Assembly (NCBI GenBank): GCA_010279815.1
Contig: QEOQ01000503.1
Coordinates: 533,994-597,993, forward strand
From: Brachionus plicatilis
Lineage: Eukaryota; Rotifera; Eurotatoria; Ploima; Brachionidae
DNA length: 64,000 nucleotides
Direction of reading: 5' to 3'
Shown: in pieces, positions 38,401-48,000 of the stretch
Position numbering within the stretch: position 1 is the first letter of the stretch
Layout: each line of letters begins with the position of its first letter
Position numbers and translations under genes: made by a program
Notes under the pieces: model-generated
Told to the model about the DNA's origin: nothing
The model's database searches: none
Seen by the model: only the letters and a program-made list of their open reading frames with translations

Positions 38401-39359
38401 ATGCGGACAACAAGCGTTTGAGAGAAAGACTGGACATACTGGAAAGAGATTATCAGCAGCAATTGAGTGCTTGTCAAGAATATGAAGTGAAATTGTCGAG
38501 TGCTAACCGCAACTTGCAGCGATGCGAGGAACAGCTGAAAAAGGCTCAGGCCGAGACCAAGGACTTGATGCAAGACTTGATGCACTCCAGAGATTTGAAC
38601 TCGCACTTGGAACAGGCCAAGGAAGACTTGAGTCGACAGCTGACCACCAAAGAGCTTGACTACGACCAACTGCAGAACCAGCTGGCTGATAAGCGAGCAG
38701 AGAACGATTTGCTCAAGTCCCAGGTAAACAGTGAACGAACTATGGTCAGAAACTTGGAGGAATTGATCGCCAACAACAGGGAAAAAGATTTTCAGATGCA
38801 GCTGTCAACTCAGGAGAGAGACTCGGAGCTAAAGCTGCTGAAGGACAGAATTGCGTTGAGCGAACAAAAAGTTCAGGGACAGAACAAGGAAATAAACTCG
38901 CTGAGAAGCAAGATTGTGGAGTATGAGACCGATAATGAAAGATTGAAAAGGCAATTGACTAATGAAAGGTTTGAGAGAGAGAGGGCCGCGCAAGAGCTTA
39001 GGAAACTTGGCGATTCGGCCGAGTTGAATTCGTCGAGTAGGTACGGCTCGCCTATTCGGCTACCGTTGCCGCCACCGCCGCAGCCATGTGTCACCTCATC
39101 TTTAGAGTTCGGCTTGCCTTTGCCCTTGCCACTGCCTACACCACAACAGTCCGCCAACACGGCCATGGCTGCTGCGGCGGCCGCCGTCGCCGCCTCAAAT
39201 GCTGCCTGTGCCTACCGCTCTTTGTCGCCCATTCGATCCAGATCACCTGCTAAGGACTTCTCGGCAAATCACTTTCACACATCTTCTTCTTTGTCGGCCT
39301 CAAATCTTAGGTACTCTTCGGTCGAGAGGAGAAATTTGTCGCCGAACAAAATTAATTAA
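25588..39359 (+). CDS. CEP135: CEP135/TSGA10-type centriolar coiled-coil protein
   Basis: Centrosomal protein of 135 kDa, which in known animals connects the centriole cartwheel to the microtubule wall. Exons: 25588-26412, 29781-29909, 29986-30072, 31801-31866, 34709-36103, 38052-39359; all introns are GT-AG in phase 0, giving 1269 residues. The N-terminus KYINLRKRLDQLGYRQTLGIESLPLIEKLF is a near match to human CEP135, followed by LVHTTESLKKAKL, DLRFLNTQYLHKLRSIEKES and CFRRQRLDID. Exon 2 has REIERLNRLLDGGRS. The later exons are continuous coiled coil. The C-terminal block NLEELIANNREKDFQMQ to LTNERFERERAAQELRKL is shared by CEP135 and TSGA10 in vertebrates. The last 100 residues are Pro-, Ala- and Ser-rich and not conserved. 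A second start may exist at 29538. Gene convergent with the FRMPD-type gene. Confidence 0.95.
26413..29231. other. CEP135 intron 1, distal part
   Basis: AT-rich, no gene. At 28307-28392 a ~85-bp segment is partly self-complementary, built on GACTCTTCCTTTCC and its complement, and looks like a small decayed MITE. Confidence 0.5.
29232..29325 (+). promoter_or_regulatory. GC-rich island upstream of the internal first exon (possible promoter/5' UTR)
   Basis: About 95 bp, clearly richer in GC than the rest of the intron, containing CCCGGGGCCAATTGCC and GCTGCGTTCGCGC, about 210 bp before the ATG at 29538. There is no coding signature. A promoter, 5' UTR or unrecognised RNA are all possible. Confidence 0.3.
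29538..29729 (+). CDS. CEP135: Probable alternative first exon of CEP135
   Basis: ATG at 29538 opens 64 codons rich in Ser, Arg, Ala and Lys (SLRARRSLTPLD, VSPVRPSAVKAR, KKTPAAKKSSGSRS). The frame is open straight into exon 2 at 29781. Removing 29730-29780 (GTAGGT...TTTTTAAG, 51 nt, a typical intron length here) keeps the frame; so would retaining it. Codon use and composition look coding, unlike the surrounding intron. The predicted isoform lacks the N-terminal microtubule-binding coiled coil and gains a basic head, resembling how TSGA10 relates to CEP135. Transcript data are needed to confirm. Confidence 0.6.
29781..29909 (+). CDS. CEP135: CEP135 exon 2
   Basis: 43 codons, poly-T/AAG acceptor, CAG/GTAAGT donor. 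Encodes IENRDREIERLNRLLDGGRS to HQNMQ, matching the human EREIERLSVALDGGRS segment. Confidence 0.92.
29986..30072 (+). CDS. CEP135: CEP135 exon 3
   Basis: 29 codons, EKNHELERQLQELLRN to FSQCQ, acceptor TTCTTACAG, donor CAG/GTAATG. The intron before it is 76 nt. Confidence 0.88.
30073..31800. other. CEP135 intron 3
   Basis: AT-rich; nothing recognised. Confidence 0.6.
31801..31866 (+). CDS. CEP135: CEP135 exon 4 (micro-exon of 66 nt)
   Basis: 22 codons, YEIEKSREELNNLDNAVHQL to EN, acceptor TTTTTAG, donor AAT/GTAAGT. Phase 0 at both ends and heptad-patterned. It resembles the human ELTEIDQLAQQLE part. Confidence 0.8.
31867..34708. other. CEP135 intron 4
   Basis: AT-rich, no gene. Holds a pogo/Tigger-like terminus at 34578-34611 and a slightly GC-richer patch near 32370-32540. 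Confidence 0.6.
34578..34611 (-). mobile_element. Solo pogo/Tigger-like terminal repeat
   Basis: The reverse complement starts CAGTGGACTCGCATTATCCG and continues AACTTTTCGGGAGG, close to the typical CAGT-GACTC-TTATCCG end of pogo/Tigger elements. The partner end was not found and the flanking TA is not clear. Confidence 0.45.
34709..36103 (+). CDS. CEP135: CEP135 exon 5 (central coiled coil)
   Basis: 465 codons, acceptor AAATTAAG, donor CAG/GTAAAT. It includes IKNIEGERDFYKQEVATLQ, like human GIEEERDYYKKELERLQ, then a Ser/Pro linker (SRSNSPSKRASQPN) and long heptads. Confidence 0.93.
36104..38051. other. CEP135 intron 5
   Basis: AT-rich intron with one long inverted repeat (37141-37482); otherwise nothing recognised. 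Confidence 0.6.
37141..37482. mobile_element. Near-perfect fold-back MITE in CEP135 intron
   Basis: Arms about 37148-37292 and 37335-37474, almost identical when inverted, with a loop of about 45 nt. Ends read GTGAAATTTTAGWACAAAAA, related to the GTGAATTTTGGTACAAAAA ends at 4583 and 47106. The transcribed hairpin would have a stem of about 140 bp. No convincing target duplication. Confidence 0.75.
38052..39359 (+). CDS. CEP135: CEP135 exon 6 (C-terminal coiled coil, stop)
   Basis: 435 codons plus stop, acceptor ATACTTTTAG. Conserved NREKDFQMQLSTQERDSELK and NERFERERAAQEL blocks; then PPPPQP, an alanine run of nine and an SPIRSRSP tail. Confidence 0.92.
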   Translation, partial: VDRGNEEASDLGRRFESACRENKRLQDDLITVTRENQVLHCELEKSNADKECLRDQLQEYINEVAKFEDLLKQKESDRSSLLEQYREITNEMNAMKAALSSFENETNNLKMEIQIKHADNKRLRERLDILERDYQQQLSACQEYEVKLSSANRNLQRCEEQLKKAQAETKDLMQDLMHSRDLNSHLEQAKEDLSRQLTTKELDYDQLQNQLADKRAENDLLKSQVNSERTMVRNLEELIANNREKDFQMQLSTQERDSELKLLKDRIALSEQKVQGQNKEINSLRSKIVEYETDNERLKRQLTNERFERERAAQELRKLGDSAELNSSSRYGSPIRLPLPPPPQPCVTSSLEFGLPLPLPLPTPQQSANTAMAAAAAAVAASNAACAYRSLSPIRSRSPAKDFSANHFHTSSSLSASNLRYSSVERRNLSPNKIN

Positions 39360-39872
39360 AAAATTTAGCCTGCACCAAGTAGATTCAAATATCTATTTTT
39401 TTTTTTTTAGTTTTTATTATTTTTAAACAAGAAAAAGAATATTTTGAAAGTTGGATTAAAATTTATTGAAACGAATTTTTTTAGCTTTAAGATGCCATAT
39501 ACAAAAAATGCGTTTTTAAATTTACTTGTTTTGATTTTTACAAAATTTAAATTTTTGAATAAAAATTTTTATACAACTAGAACTTTTTTATATTATTTTG
39601 TTCAACTAATTTATTTATTTAAAATATCAAATTCTAGGTAAACGTAGAAAATTTTACATTTTTACATTATTATATTTTTGATTTTGCCAACTAAATAATT
39701 TGGAAGAGTTATTTTTTTAATTTCTGAAATATTGCACAAAAATCTATAAATATGAAAATGTAAAATTATTTTCATTTTGCCAAATTCTAGTGTTTGTTTC
39801 CAATTTCATGGTTAATCACGAGGCCAGATTCCTAGTCATGAAAGATTGTTCAGCACGTTTCTTTTTTATTAT

Positions 39873-40107
39873 CAGAGTTGTTTAAAAGTCACAAGCCTCA
39901 AGTAAAGTCCAAGTCCGGGCTTTAAAATCTTGTATATTGAACAAGAATTGTGAAGAATTTTATGTTAAAATTGCAACAAAATTCTGACATATGGCAAATC
40001 TATTGCATTAGACAACCCAGGAGTATATAAATTTTTTGATATACAAATCTAGCAAGCTTAAAAAAAAAGTCCAAGTCCGGGCTTTTTTTGGGACTTAAAC
40101 AACTCTG
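39873..40107. mobile_element. Short hAT-type MITE (CAGAGTTGTTTAAAAGTC), 8-bp TSD
   Basis: Ends CAGAGTTGTTTAAAAGTC and (reversed) CAGAGTTGTTTAAGTCCC. Exact duplications TTTATTAT at 39865-39872 and 40108-40115. Subterminal AAGTCCAAGTCCGGGCTTT occurs near both ends. Same family as 46513-46782. Confidence 0.88.
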
Positions 40108-40127
40108 TTTATTATTATAAAATATTG

Positions 40128-40489
40128 GGTTTTGTGAAATTCAGTACAAAAGAACAGAACAAAGTGTCAAAAAATTAAATAACTTTTTTTCTAAAAGTTT
40201 AAAATTAATTCTGTGAATGTAGAATGGTGCAACATTCAAAGTTTCATCAACTGTAAAAGTCTGCTAATGATGTGCAAAACTCTGCAAAATGCACTACGCT
40301 CGATTATATTGAAATTTAATTTCTACTGAACTCTGCAAATTTAGCAGACCTTGATATTTGATGCAACTTTGAATGTTGGACTAAGATGCACTTACAGAAT
40401 TAAGTTTTAACATTAAGAAAAAAAGTTATTTAATTTTTCTACATTATTTTCTGTTCTTTTTATCATTTTGTACTGAATTAGACAAAACC
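40128..40489. mobile_element. MITE with GGTTTTGT ends and 9-bp TSD
   Basis: Ends GGTTTTGTGAAATTCAGTAC and (reversed) GGTTTTGTCTAATTCAGTAC, with AAAATATTG duplicated at 40119-40127 and 40490-40498. Most of the 362 bp is one long imperfect inverted repeat. A 9-bp duplication is usual for Mutator-like elements, but 8 bp plus a chance base is possible. It sits 20 bp from the previous MITE. Confidence 0.75.
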
Positions 40490-40498
40490 AAAATATTG

Positions 40499-41540
40499 AT
40501 ACAATAAATAAAATTTAATTATTTTAAAAAGTAAATAATTTTAATATTTTAGCTAATTTTTTTGAATTTTTTTTCAAAATTTAAAGATTTTAATTAATAG
40601 AGAACCAATAACATTGACACATACGAGTTTCAGATCAAATTTTAAGATCAAAACGATCATTTAAAATTTTAAAACTTAATTAATCTAATGATTTTGATAA
40701 TTATAGAAAAATAAATGCCAACAAACACTCTTAGACATGTTATGTCTAATAATGGTTAATTATCAAATTAGCATCAAAATGATTGAACTATTAATTATTT
40801 AATAAAAACAATAAATAATTCAAGTAATTCAAAATAAATTAATTCTGAAATTCAAATTGATAACTTTTATTTTAGAATTATTCATATTATTAATCATTAT
40901 ATTAATTATTTAAATATACATTAATAATTCAAACTAAAATGATTGTATTTTTCCACTAAAACAATTATTAAATTTAAGACAGATAAACAAATAAATAAAT
41001 AATGAATAATTGTCTCAAGAATTTTCAGATTCGACAAAGACATTGTAAGAAGTGCAATTGAGGCATAGTGAATTGTTGTGAATTTTTTAAATAAAAACAG
41101 TAATAAAAATTTTATCGGAAGCAGTCCTTTTCATTTAGATCTAAAACTCGTTCTTCAAAATATAGCAGCTGATACAATGTTTGTGCCACCCAAATTTGCT
41201 AAAATTCTGCCAGTCTCCAAAATTCTAAACATAATTAAAATTATGTTTAAATTTTTTTTTTTTAATTTTTTTTAAATCATCCCCGAAAAAATTTATTTAA
41301 TTTTCCCAGGTCCAAAAAATTAGACCAACAAATCTTTGTTGAATGGTTTAAAGAGAGTGATTTTAGAATTCTTGCACGGTGTCCAGCTTCACTTGATATC
41401 AATCTGTTCATAAATCTATCATAAATTGCTGAATTAAAGGATAACTTGAGTTGACCATTTAAAGCAATTGTTCCTTGATGAATGGTTGAAAATTCCGACT
41501 TAAATCTGTAAAAAATTAATTTCTTCCATGAAAAAAAACA
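40499..41540. other. Intergenic, possible decayed coding near 41100-41510
   Basis: Mostly AT-rich. 41130-41230 and 41330-41510 have more mixed composition, but only broken short frames that I cannot assign. Confidence 0.35.
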
Positions 41541-41548
41541 ATGTTCAT

Positions 41549-42410
41549 TAGTGTTGAGCGGCGACCAACTTTGGCCGGACTTGAACGGCCACTTGGCCGG
41601 CCAGTTTAAACGGTCTATTTTGGCCGTGAATTTAACGGCCGCATTTTAGACCGTCCGTGAATTGGCCGACCGTCTGTGGACCGTTTTTAAAAAGGCCGAC
41701 CTTTCCAAGGCCGGCCACAAGACAGACCGACCGTGAAATGGCCGGCCAAATTTTAGAAAACCGTGAGGTGGCCGGCCAACTATCGGCCAAAATAAAAACC
41801 GACCGTGAAGTGGCCGGCCAAATTTTAGAGAACCGTGAGGTGGCCGGCCAACTATCGGCCAAAATAAAAACCGACCGTGTGGTGGCCGGCCAACTGAAAG
41901 GCCGTAAAACGGCCGACCGTGTGCAGACCGGCCGGCCACAAAACGGTCCAAAAAAAAATTTTACTTGGATGTTTAAAAAAAAAATTTAAAGGTATTAAAA
42001 GTAGAATTTATAATTTATCAAAATTTTGGATCAGGTAATTTTTAATTATTAACCCCAAATTTTACGATATTTTTCAAAAATAGTTAAATTTTATATATAA
42101 ATTTATAATTCGGTATTTTAGATGGTTTTTTTATAAAAACGATTTTAATAAAAAAAAAATTAAATTTATAAAAATCGATGATGAAAATCTAATTAGTTTT
42201 AATGTTTATTCCTTTAAAACTTTTAATTTTTCTTTAATGTTTTTAAATTTTTTTAAGCATCTTAGTAAAATTTTTTTTTGGACCGTTTTGTGGCCGTCCG
42301 GTCTGCACACGGTCTGCCGTTTAACGGTAAGTCAGTTGGCCAGCCACTTCACGGTCGGTCCGTTAAATGAACCGGCCGTTTTTTGGCCTCTCGACCGGCC
42401 CCCAACACTA
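41549..42410. mobile_element. hAT-like fold-back element with GC-rich GGCCGG arms
   Basis: Starts TAGTGTTGAG and ends CCCAACACTA, with exact 8-bp duplications ATGTTCAT at 41541-41548 and 42411-42418. The left arm (41560-41950) is a dense array of GGCCGGCC, GACCGT and GAACGGCC words, including a ~60-bp tandem repeat (GTGAGGTGGCCGGCCAACTA occurs twice). A shorter right arm (42280-42400) is its inverted relative. The core 41960-42270 is AT-rich. It shares the end TAGTGTTG with 10837-12075, but the arm sequence is different. Open frames across the arms are by-products of the repeats. Confidence 0.87.
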
Positions 42411-42652
42411 ATGTTCATTTAACAGTTCAGTTTGAAGAAAAACCTCAACATTTTATATGATCATTTTTATTGCTTATGTTAATTTTAATTAATTTTCATT
42501 TTTAAATTTAAATTTTTTTACCCGTTGAATCTAATGAAACATATTTTGCTTCATGTTGTTTCATCATCAAATTTTAAAAAGCTCAATCTTGTCAATTTAA
42601 ATTAATGAGGAACAATTTTATTTTTGTATTTTTTGGAAGGATTTTATAAAAG

Positions 42653-42677
42653 TTCACTCGTTTTGTTGCTTCTAGTG
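42653..42677. mobile_element. Solo piggyBac-like terminus
   Basis: TTCACTCGTTTTGTTGCTTC then TAGTG, followed by TTAA. This is the reverse of the end at 518 (CACTAGAAGCACCAACGAG). Confidence 0.5.
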
Positions 42678-42971
42678 TTAATATTAATTGTAAGTTTTAT
42701 TATTGATTAAAAAGTAGAAAAAACAATATTTTCATTTTTTTAAGTTTGATTTTAACTTTTTGTGACACTGTAATTTGTGTGATCAAATATGTGCATTGAT
42801 TCGAGTTCCAGCTTTGTATGGCTTGTTGCATAGTTGACAATTTATGGAACATGGACGCTAATCTATCCAAAATATACGCTAAAAACTAAATTTTATTTAA
42901 AATTTATTGCGCAAATTAAACTAAGAAATTAAACTCTAAAAAAATAACACTTAAATGTAAATAAAAAAAAA

Positions 42972-42980
42972 NNNNNNNNN
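42972..42980. other. Assembly gap (9 N)
   Basis: Nine undetermined bases after an A run, in the 3' flank of the FRMPD-type gene. Confidence 0.99.
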
Positions 42981-43077
42981 ATAATCATTTGATCGGTTGA
43001 CAAAAAAAAAATTTGGCTTATAAATCTTTTGAGATATATCTGACATTTATAAAAAAAAATAAAAAAAAAAGTCCCAT

Positions 43078-45026
43078 CTAGTAAATAAGCTTGAATCTTT
43101 GTATGAGCTGACTTATTTCGTCAGCAAGACTGTGCGCCTGTTTGATCAACAAGTCCATTTGGGCATCGTTCAACTGTTTGCTCGAGGCCAAAAACGCTAT
43201 GTTCAACGTGTTCCTAAAAGTGTTCAACAAATTCAAAATCTGAATCAACAGCTGTCTAACCTGATCGAGCTTCTCATTTTTGTACATGTACTCGAAGCAT
43301 ATCTGAAAGCAAATCTTGACCAAACGGCTGAGCGAGCCCATGGCCGACCTGACATTGGGCAGCATTTGCTCGTCGTCCACAAGCGCCGTGCTGATCATAG
43401 TCTTGGACGCGTGCACAAACTGTCTGCACGTCACCGCCACATCATTCAAGTTCTCTTCTAGGCCCCTTCTGAACACCTCATCGCCAATCTCTCTGTCACA
43501 AACGGCCGGCTCGCCGCCCACCATCGAGCTCAGTCTTACATGCTCGATGGTCGAGTGCAGCTCCGCAGACACACTCTCCAAGTCGGCGTACACCCCGCTG
43601 AATCCGTTGGCGTCACCACTTTGTTCGCCGCTGTTCGCCGCAATTTTCTCCAGCTTTCGCACTCGGTCGGCCATTTCGGCCTCGAACTCGGCGCCCATTT
43701 TGTGCAGCGGCTTCAAGTTAAACTGCTCTATGTTGCTGTACGCAGTCTCTATTTCCCTGCTGGCTTTTTTGTCGATTATGATCTTGGACGCCGAGCTGTT
43801 CAACTCGAGGTCCGAGCTCTCAATGCTTTCGTCGCTCTCCGAGTTCAGCTCGTCCTCAAAGTCACCGTAAATGTCGTTGACGCACTCGTCCTCTTCGTTG
43901 TCGTCCACTTTCTCGATGAGTATGTTCGATATTTCGATCGAGTCCTTCCATCTGACCTTGAGGCTGGACTTGCCCGCCGCCGGGTCTTTGAGCACGCTCT
44001 TCTTGACTCTGGACGAGCCCAGTATGGGCACCGACACCTCGGTCTCCAACTCCTCTTGCTTGTCTTCTCGGGGCGCATTGTCGCCGGCCACCTCCAGCTC
44101 TTCTTTGTCCACGCCGACGCTCAAATCGTCCAGGCTCAAGTTCTTGTCGGCCTTGGCGCCCCGAAACAAGTCGAGCAACGAGCGAAAGTTTCTGGACGGC
44201 AAGCTGTTGTACAGCGACGAGTAGGAGGCGGACGCTTTGCGGCTCAGCTTGCTCTCTATGGACTTGTAGGAGAGGGAGCGTTTGCGCTCGCTTTTTTTGA
44301 TCGAGGCGTACAAATCGTCGTAGCCGTTGATGGGCTCGAATTTGTCGAGCTCGTCTCTCTTGGGCTTGTGCTCGACAAATCGGCTGATCATTTTGTGCAG
44401 GCTGTTCATGGGCTTGGCCTTTTTGGCGTGGTCGCTCACACACTGTGACGTCACAGTGTTCAAGTGAGTGTCTTGGCTGAAGGCGATGCGAGTGGGCCGG
44501 ACGCCACACGGCCGCATCAGGCTGTGAACGGTGCCGGCCGCCTCACCATTGGCCTCCATGTTAACTTGCTGCAGTGGGCTGGTGGTGTGCACAGGGGCAG
44601 AGCGTTTGGTGGGCTGATCGTGGCAGGAGAGTGAATGGGACTTGAGGCGGCCGGCGACCGGACCCGGGCCGGCCTTGCTGTGGTTGATTATTTTGACGAC
44701 CGAGCGCGGCTCGCTCAACAAGCCGCTCTCGTATTGTTTGGCGATGTGTTTGACGCTGAGCGAGTGGGCGAGCGGCTTGGAGGCCGGCGATGACGACGAT
44801 GACGACACGCCGCTGCTGCTCGACGAACACATGAGCGCGCTTTTTTCGCTCATTGTCGACAAAAATGAGTTGGATCGCTTGAAAGTGGCGCCCAGCCGAA
44901 ACGATTGAATCTTTGTGGCATCGCTGCTAATCAAATGCTTCAGATTGGTTGATTGATTGGAGTCAGTTGTTATTTGACTGTTATCCAAATTAATAACTAA
45001 TTGGCTTGAGTAGGTCTTTGGTTTAT
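43078..45026 (-). CDS. FRMPD terminal exon
   Basis: 648 residues to a TAG stop. The first half is disordered and Ser/basic-rich; the middle is acidic (DDNEEDECVNDIYGDFEDEL). The last ~150 residues are strongly helical (LHSTIEHVRL, DVAVTCRQFVHASKTMISTA, VKICFQICFEYMYKN, QLLIQILNLLNTFRNTL), likely a helical bundle. The frame is open upstream to the acceptor at 45026 (TTAAAG). GC content is far above the intergenic DNA. Long antisense open frames over it are shadows. Confidence 0.85.
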
Positions 45027-48000
45027 CTTTAATTAGAAAGGTTTAGACGGGGGCGATTTAATGAAGAAGAAGAATTTGGAGGGATTAATGAAGAAGAATT
45101 TGGGTGGAATACTTGGCTGGGTGTCGGAGCGGGGTGAGAGGAGCGGGGCTGGTGTGGCCGGCAGTGGAGGAGGCGATGGACACGTTTTGATGATTGAGCC
45201 TATGTTGTTGTGGTCCGAGCTCGAGTCTGACTCGATGCCGCTTTCGATCTCCAGTTCGCTGGCCTTGACTTTAAATTAAAAAAATTAGTTTTTCTTTTTT
45301 TTCTATACTGGCTTATGTTTTTTATAGAATTTTTTTATTTTCGAAAAGTTGAAAAAAATTTTTTTTCTTTATAGAAAAATAATTTTCTCTTATTATCACC
45401 TTTTTCGATCAAGAAAACTATAAAATGGATTTGATACTTCTCATACTTCTTACTCTTTTGATACTTCTGACTCTTTAGCATATTTATTAATGATGTTCCC
45501 AAAGCTGATATTTCGAACAAAAAATACTCACTCCTGTTTGCTGATGATCTGATTACTTTCTTCATATTTAAAAAGACAGAAAGAATTGAAAGAGAAATAA
45601 ATAACTATTTAAAAGAAAAAGAGCCATGGCTATGCAAATGGAAGATGAAAATGTGCCCAAATAAATGTAGCTACACAATTTTCACAAAAAATAAGAAATT
45701 TAATAATACCTTTAGACTTCAGTTATTCAACAAAACTATTCCCTATTCTATAACTAATAAATTTCTTGGTCTGTACTTTGATGAAAGTCTTTGCTTTGAT
45801 AAACAAATTAAAGAAGTAAAGACTAAATTCATGAATAGACTCAATTTAATAAAAATTTTGTCTTCAAAAATTGGAAGCTCAACCACAATACACTAGCATT
45901 CTAAAACTTTCTCTCAGAACCTCCTCTGAATCATTATTCTATGCAGCAGAAAATAAATTGAATTTCAGTAAAATTGACCACAGATTAAGCAATCTCTTAG
46001 AAAATTACCTTCGTAATGCTCTTGATTATTCAGTTTCATTGACTAAAAGACTTGTTTCGGAGTATCAAAGAGGCTTCGATTCTAGATTTATTACGAATCC
46101 CACTCCTCTATGTAGCTGCTACCTAATTATACAAAAATTTTCTGACTCTTAAGATCTTATCTGATTTTTTGTTTTTTTTTTTTTTCTCCCAACTCTATTT
46201 TTTTATTAACTAAACAGCTCTTTAATTATTATTTTTGTATCTCATCCTTTCATTCATAAATGAAAAATAACTTGCTTTAAATTAAAAATTTTTTAAACTG
46301 TTTTAATTATTTTATTTAATCTTATTTTATTTTTTTTTATCTGAAGGAGCGTATGCTCGAACAGAAAACAAATAAATAATAATAATAATAATAAAATCGA
46401 AACCTACATCTATTAAAAAAAAACACATACTTAAAGATTTTATACATTAGTGTATATTTTGAAGTATCAATGTATAATTATTTTTTTAAGTGTAAGACTA
46501 AATGGTATTTTTCAGAGTTGTTTAAAAGTCCCAAATAAAGTCCGGACTTGGACTTTTTTTTTAAATTTGCTAGATCAGGCTTCATATCAAAAAATTTATA
46601 AACTATTGGGTTGTCTAATGCAATATATTTGCCATATATCAGAATTTTTTGCAATTTTAGCATAAATTTTTTCTTCAGTATTCAAAATTTTAAAGCCTGG
46701 ACTTAGACTTTTGAATGAAAATTAAAAAAAAAAAGTCCGGACTTGGACTTGACTTGAGACATGTGACTTTTAAACAACTCTGGTATTTTTGTAATTTAAG
46801 TGTAGTCGTACCATTTTCTCCCGAAATTCAGGTAAAACCAATCTCTAACTTTAAAACTTTTTGAAATAAATATACCGTATGAAAAAAAGGCTTTATTTCT
46901 AGGAATAACTTTCGATGAAAACCTTTGTTTCGACTCGCATATAGACTTTGCTAGATATAAATGTATTGATCGTATTAAGGTCTTAAAAATTCTGGCACAC
47001 AAAGTCATGGAAACTTAACTACAATATTTTTATTAATATATATAAAACATTAATTAGCTCTATTATTGAATTATAGTTTCTTCATTCCTATTCTAGTCTC
47101 AAAGAGGCATTGTGAATTTTGGTACAAAAAACAAAAACCAAATACAAAAAATGCCAAAGCTTTAATTCAGCCTGAGCAAAACGTGTTTTGTAAATTCTAG
47201 CAGCTGATACATCCTCTCTTCCACCAATATACCGATTCTGCAAAACTCGGCAATAAATCTGCAAAATTCAAATATTGTGAATTTGAGATATTAAAAAAAT
47301 CCAACTCAACTATAAGTGGTGATACAGAAAATGTATCAGTTGCTACAATTTACAAAACACGTTTTGCTCAGTCTGAATTAAAGCTCTGGCGTTTTTCAAT
47401 ATTTTTTTGTTTTTTGTATTAAAATTCACATTTTTTTCAATTTTACAGAATTTTGCAGAATTAGTATATTGGTGGTATAAAGGATGTATCAGTTGCTACA
47501 ATTTACAGAACATGTTTTGGTCCTTCAGAACTTACGCTTTAGCATTTTTTATATTTTGTTTTTGTTTTTTGTACCAAAATTCACAATGCCCTCAAAGACC
47601 AACTTCTCTAGGCTTCAAGTTTTCCAAAATATATCAATTAAGTACAGTTATAATTTTCGTCAAGATACTTCATCGGATCTCCTGGTAAATTTCTTAGATG
47701 ACATTAAGCTAGATAGCATTGAAGTTCGTTTAAATAAACTATTTATAAAATATCTAAAAAAAGTGTTATTTTCAAAAATACACTAACTATTGAATTAATC
47801 AAAGACTATGTCAGTGCTTTTGTTAATAGCTCAAGATCCTGTATGAAAAAACCCCATTGTGTAATCTATGGAATGAATTCAGTGAATGGTTAAATGAAAA
47901 GGGACTATCTCTCTGATTTTCAATCTCTTTGCTTTATTTTTTTTATTTCATTAAAATTAAACAATAAAAAAATAATAAAACTTGCTATCACTTTTCCACT

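Noticed and set aside
41632..41989. Open frames over the GGCCGG array
   Set aside because: Low-complexity products of a tandem/inverted repeat inside a transposon with target duplications.
43540..44448. 302-codon open frame on the plus strand
   Set aside because: Antisense shadow of the GC-rich FRMPD terminal exon; no homology, and the minus-strand frame joins the other exons in phase.
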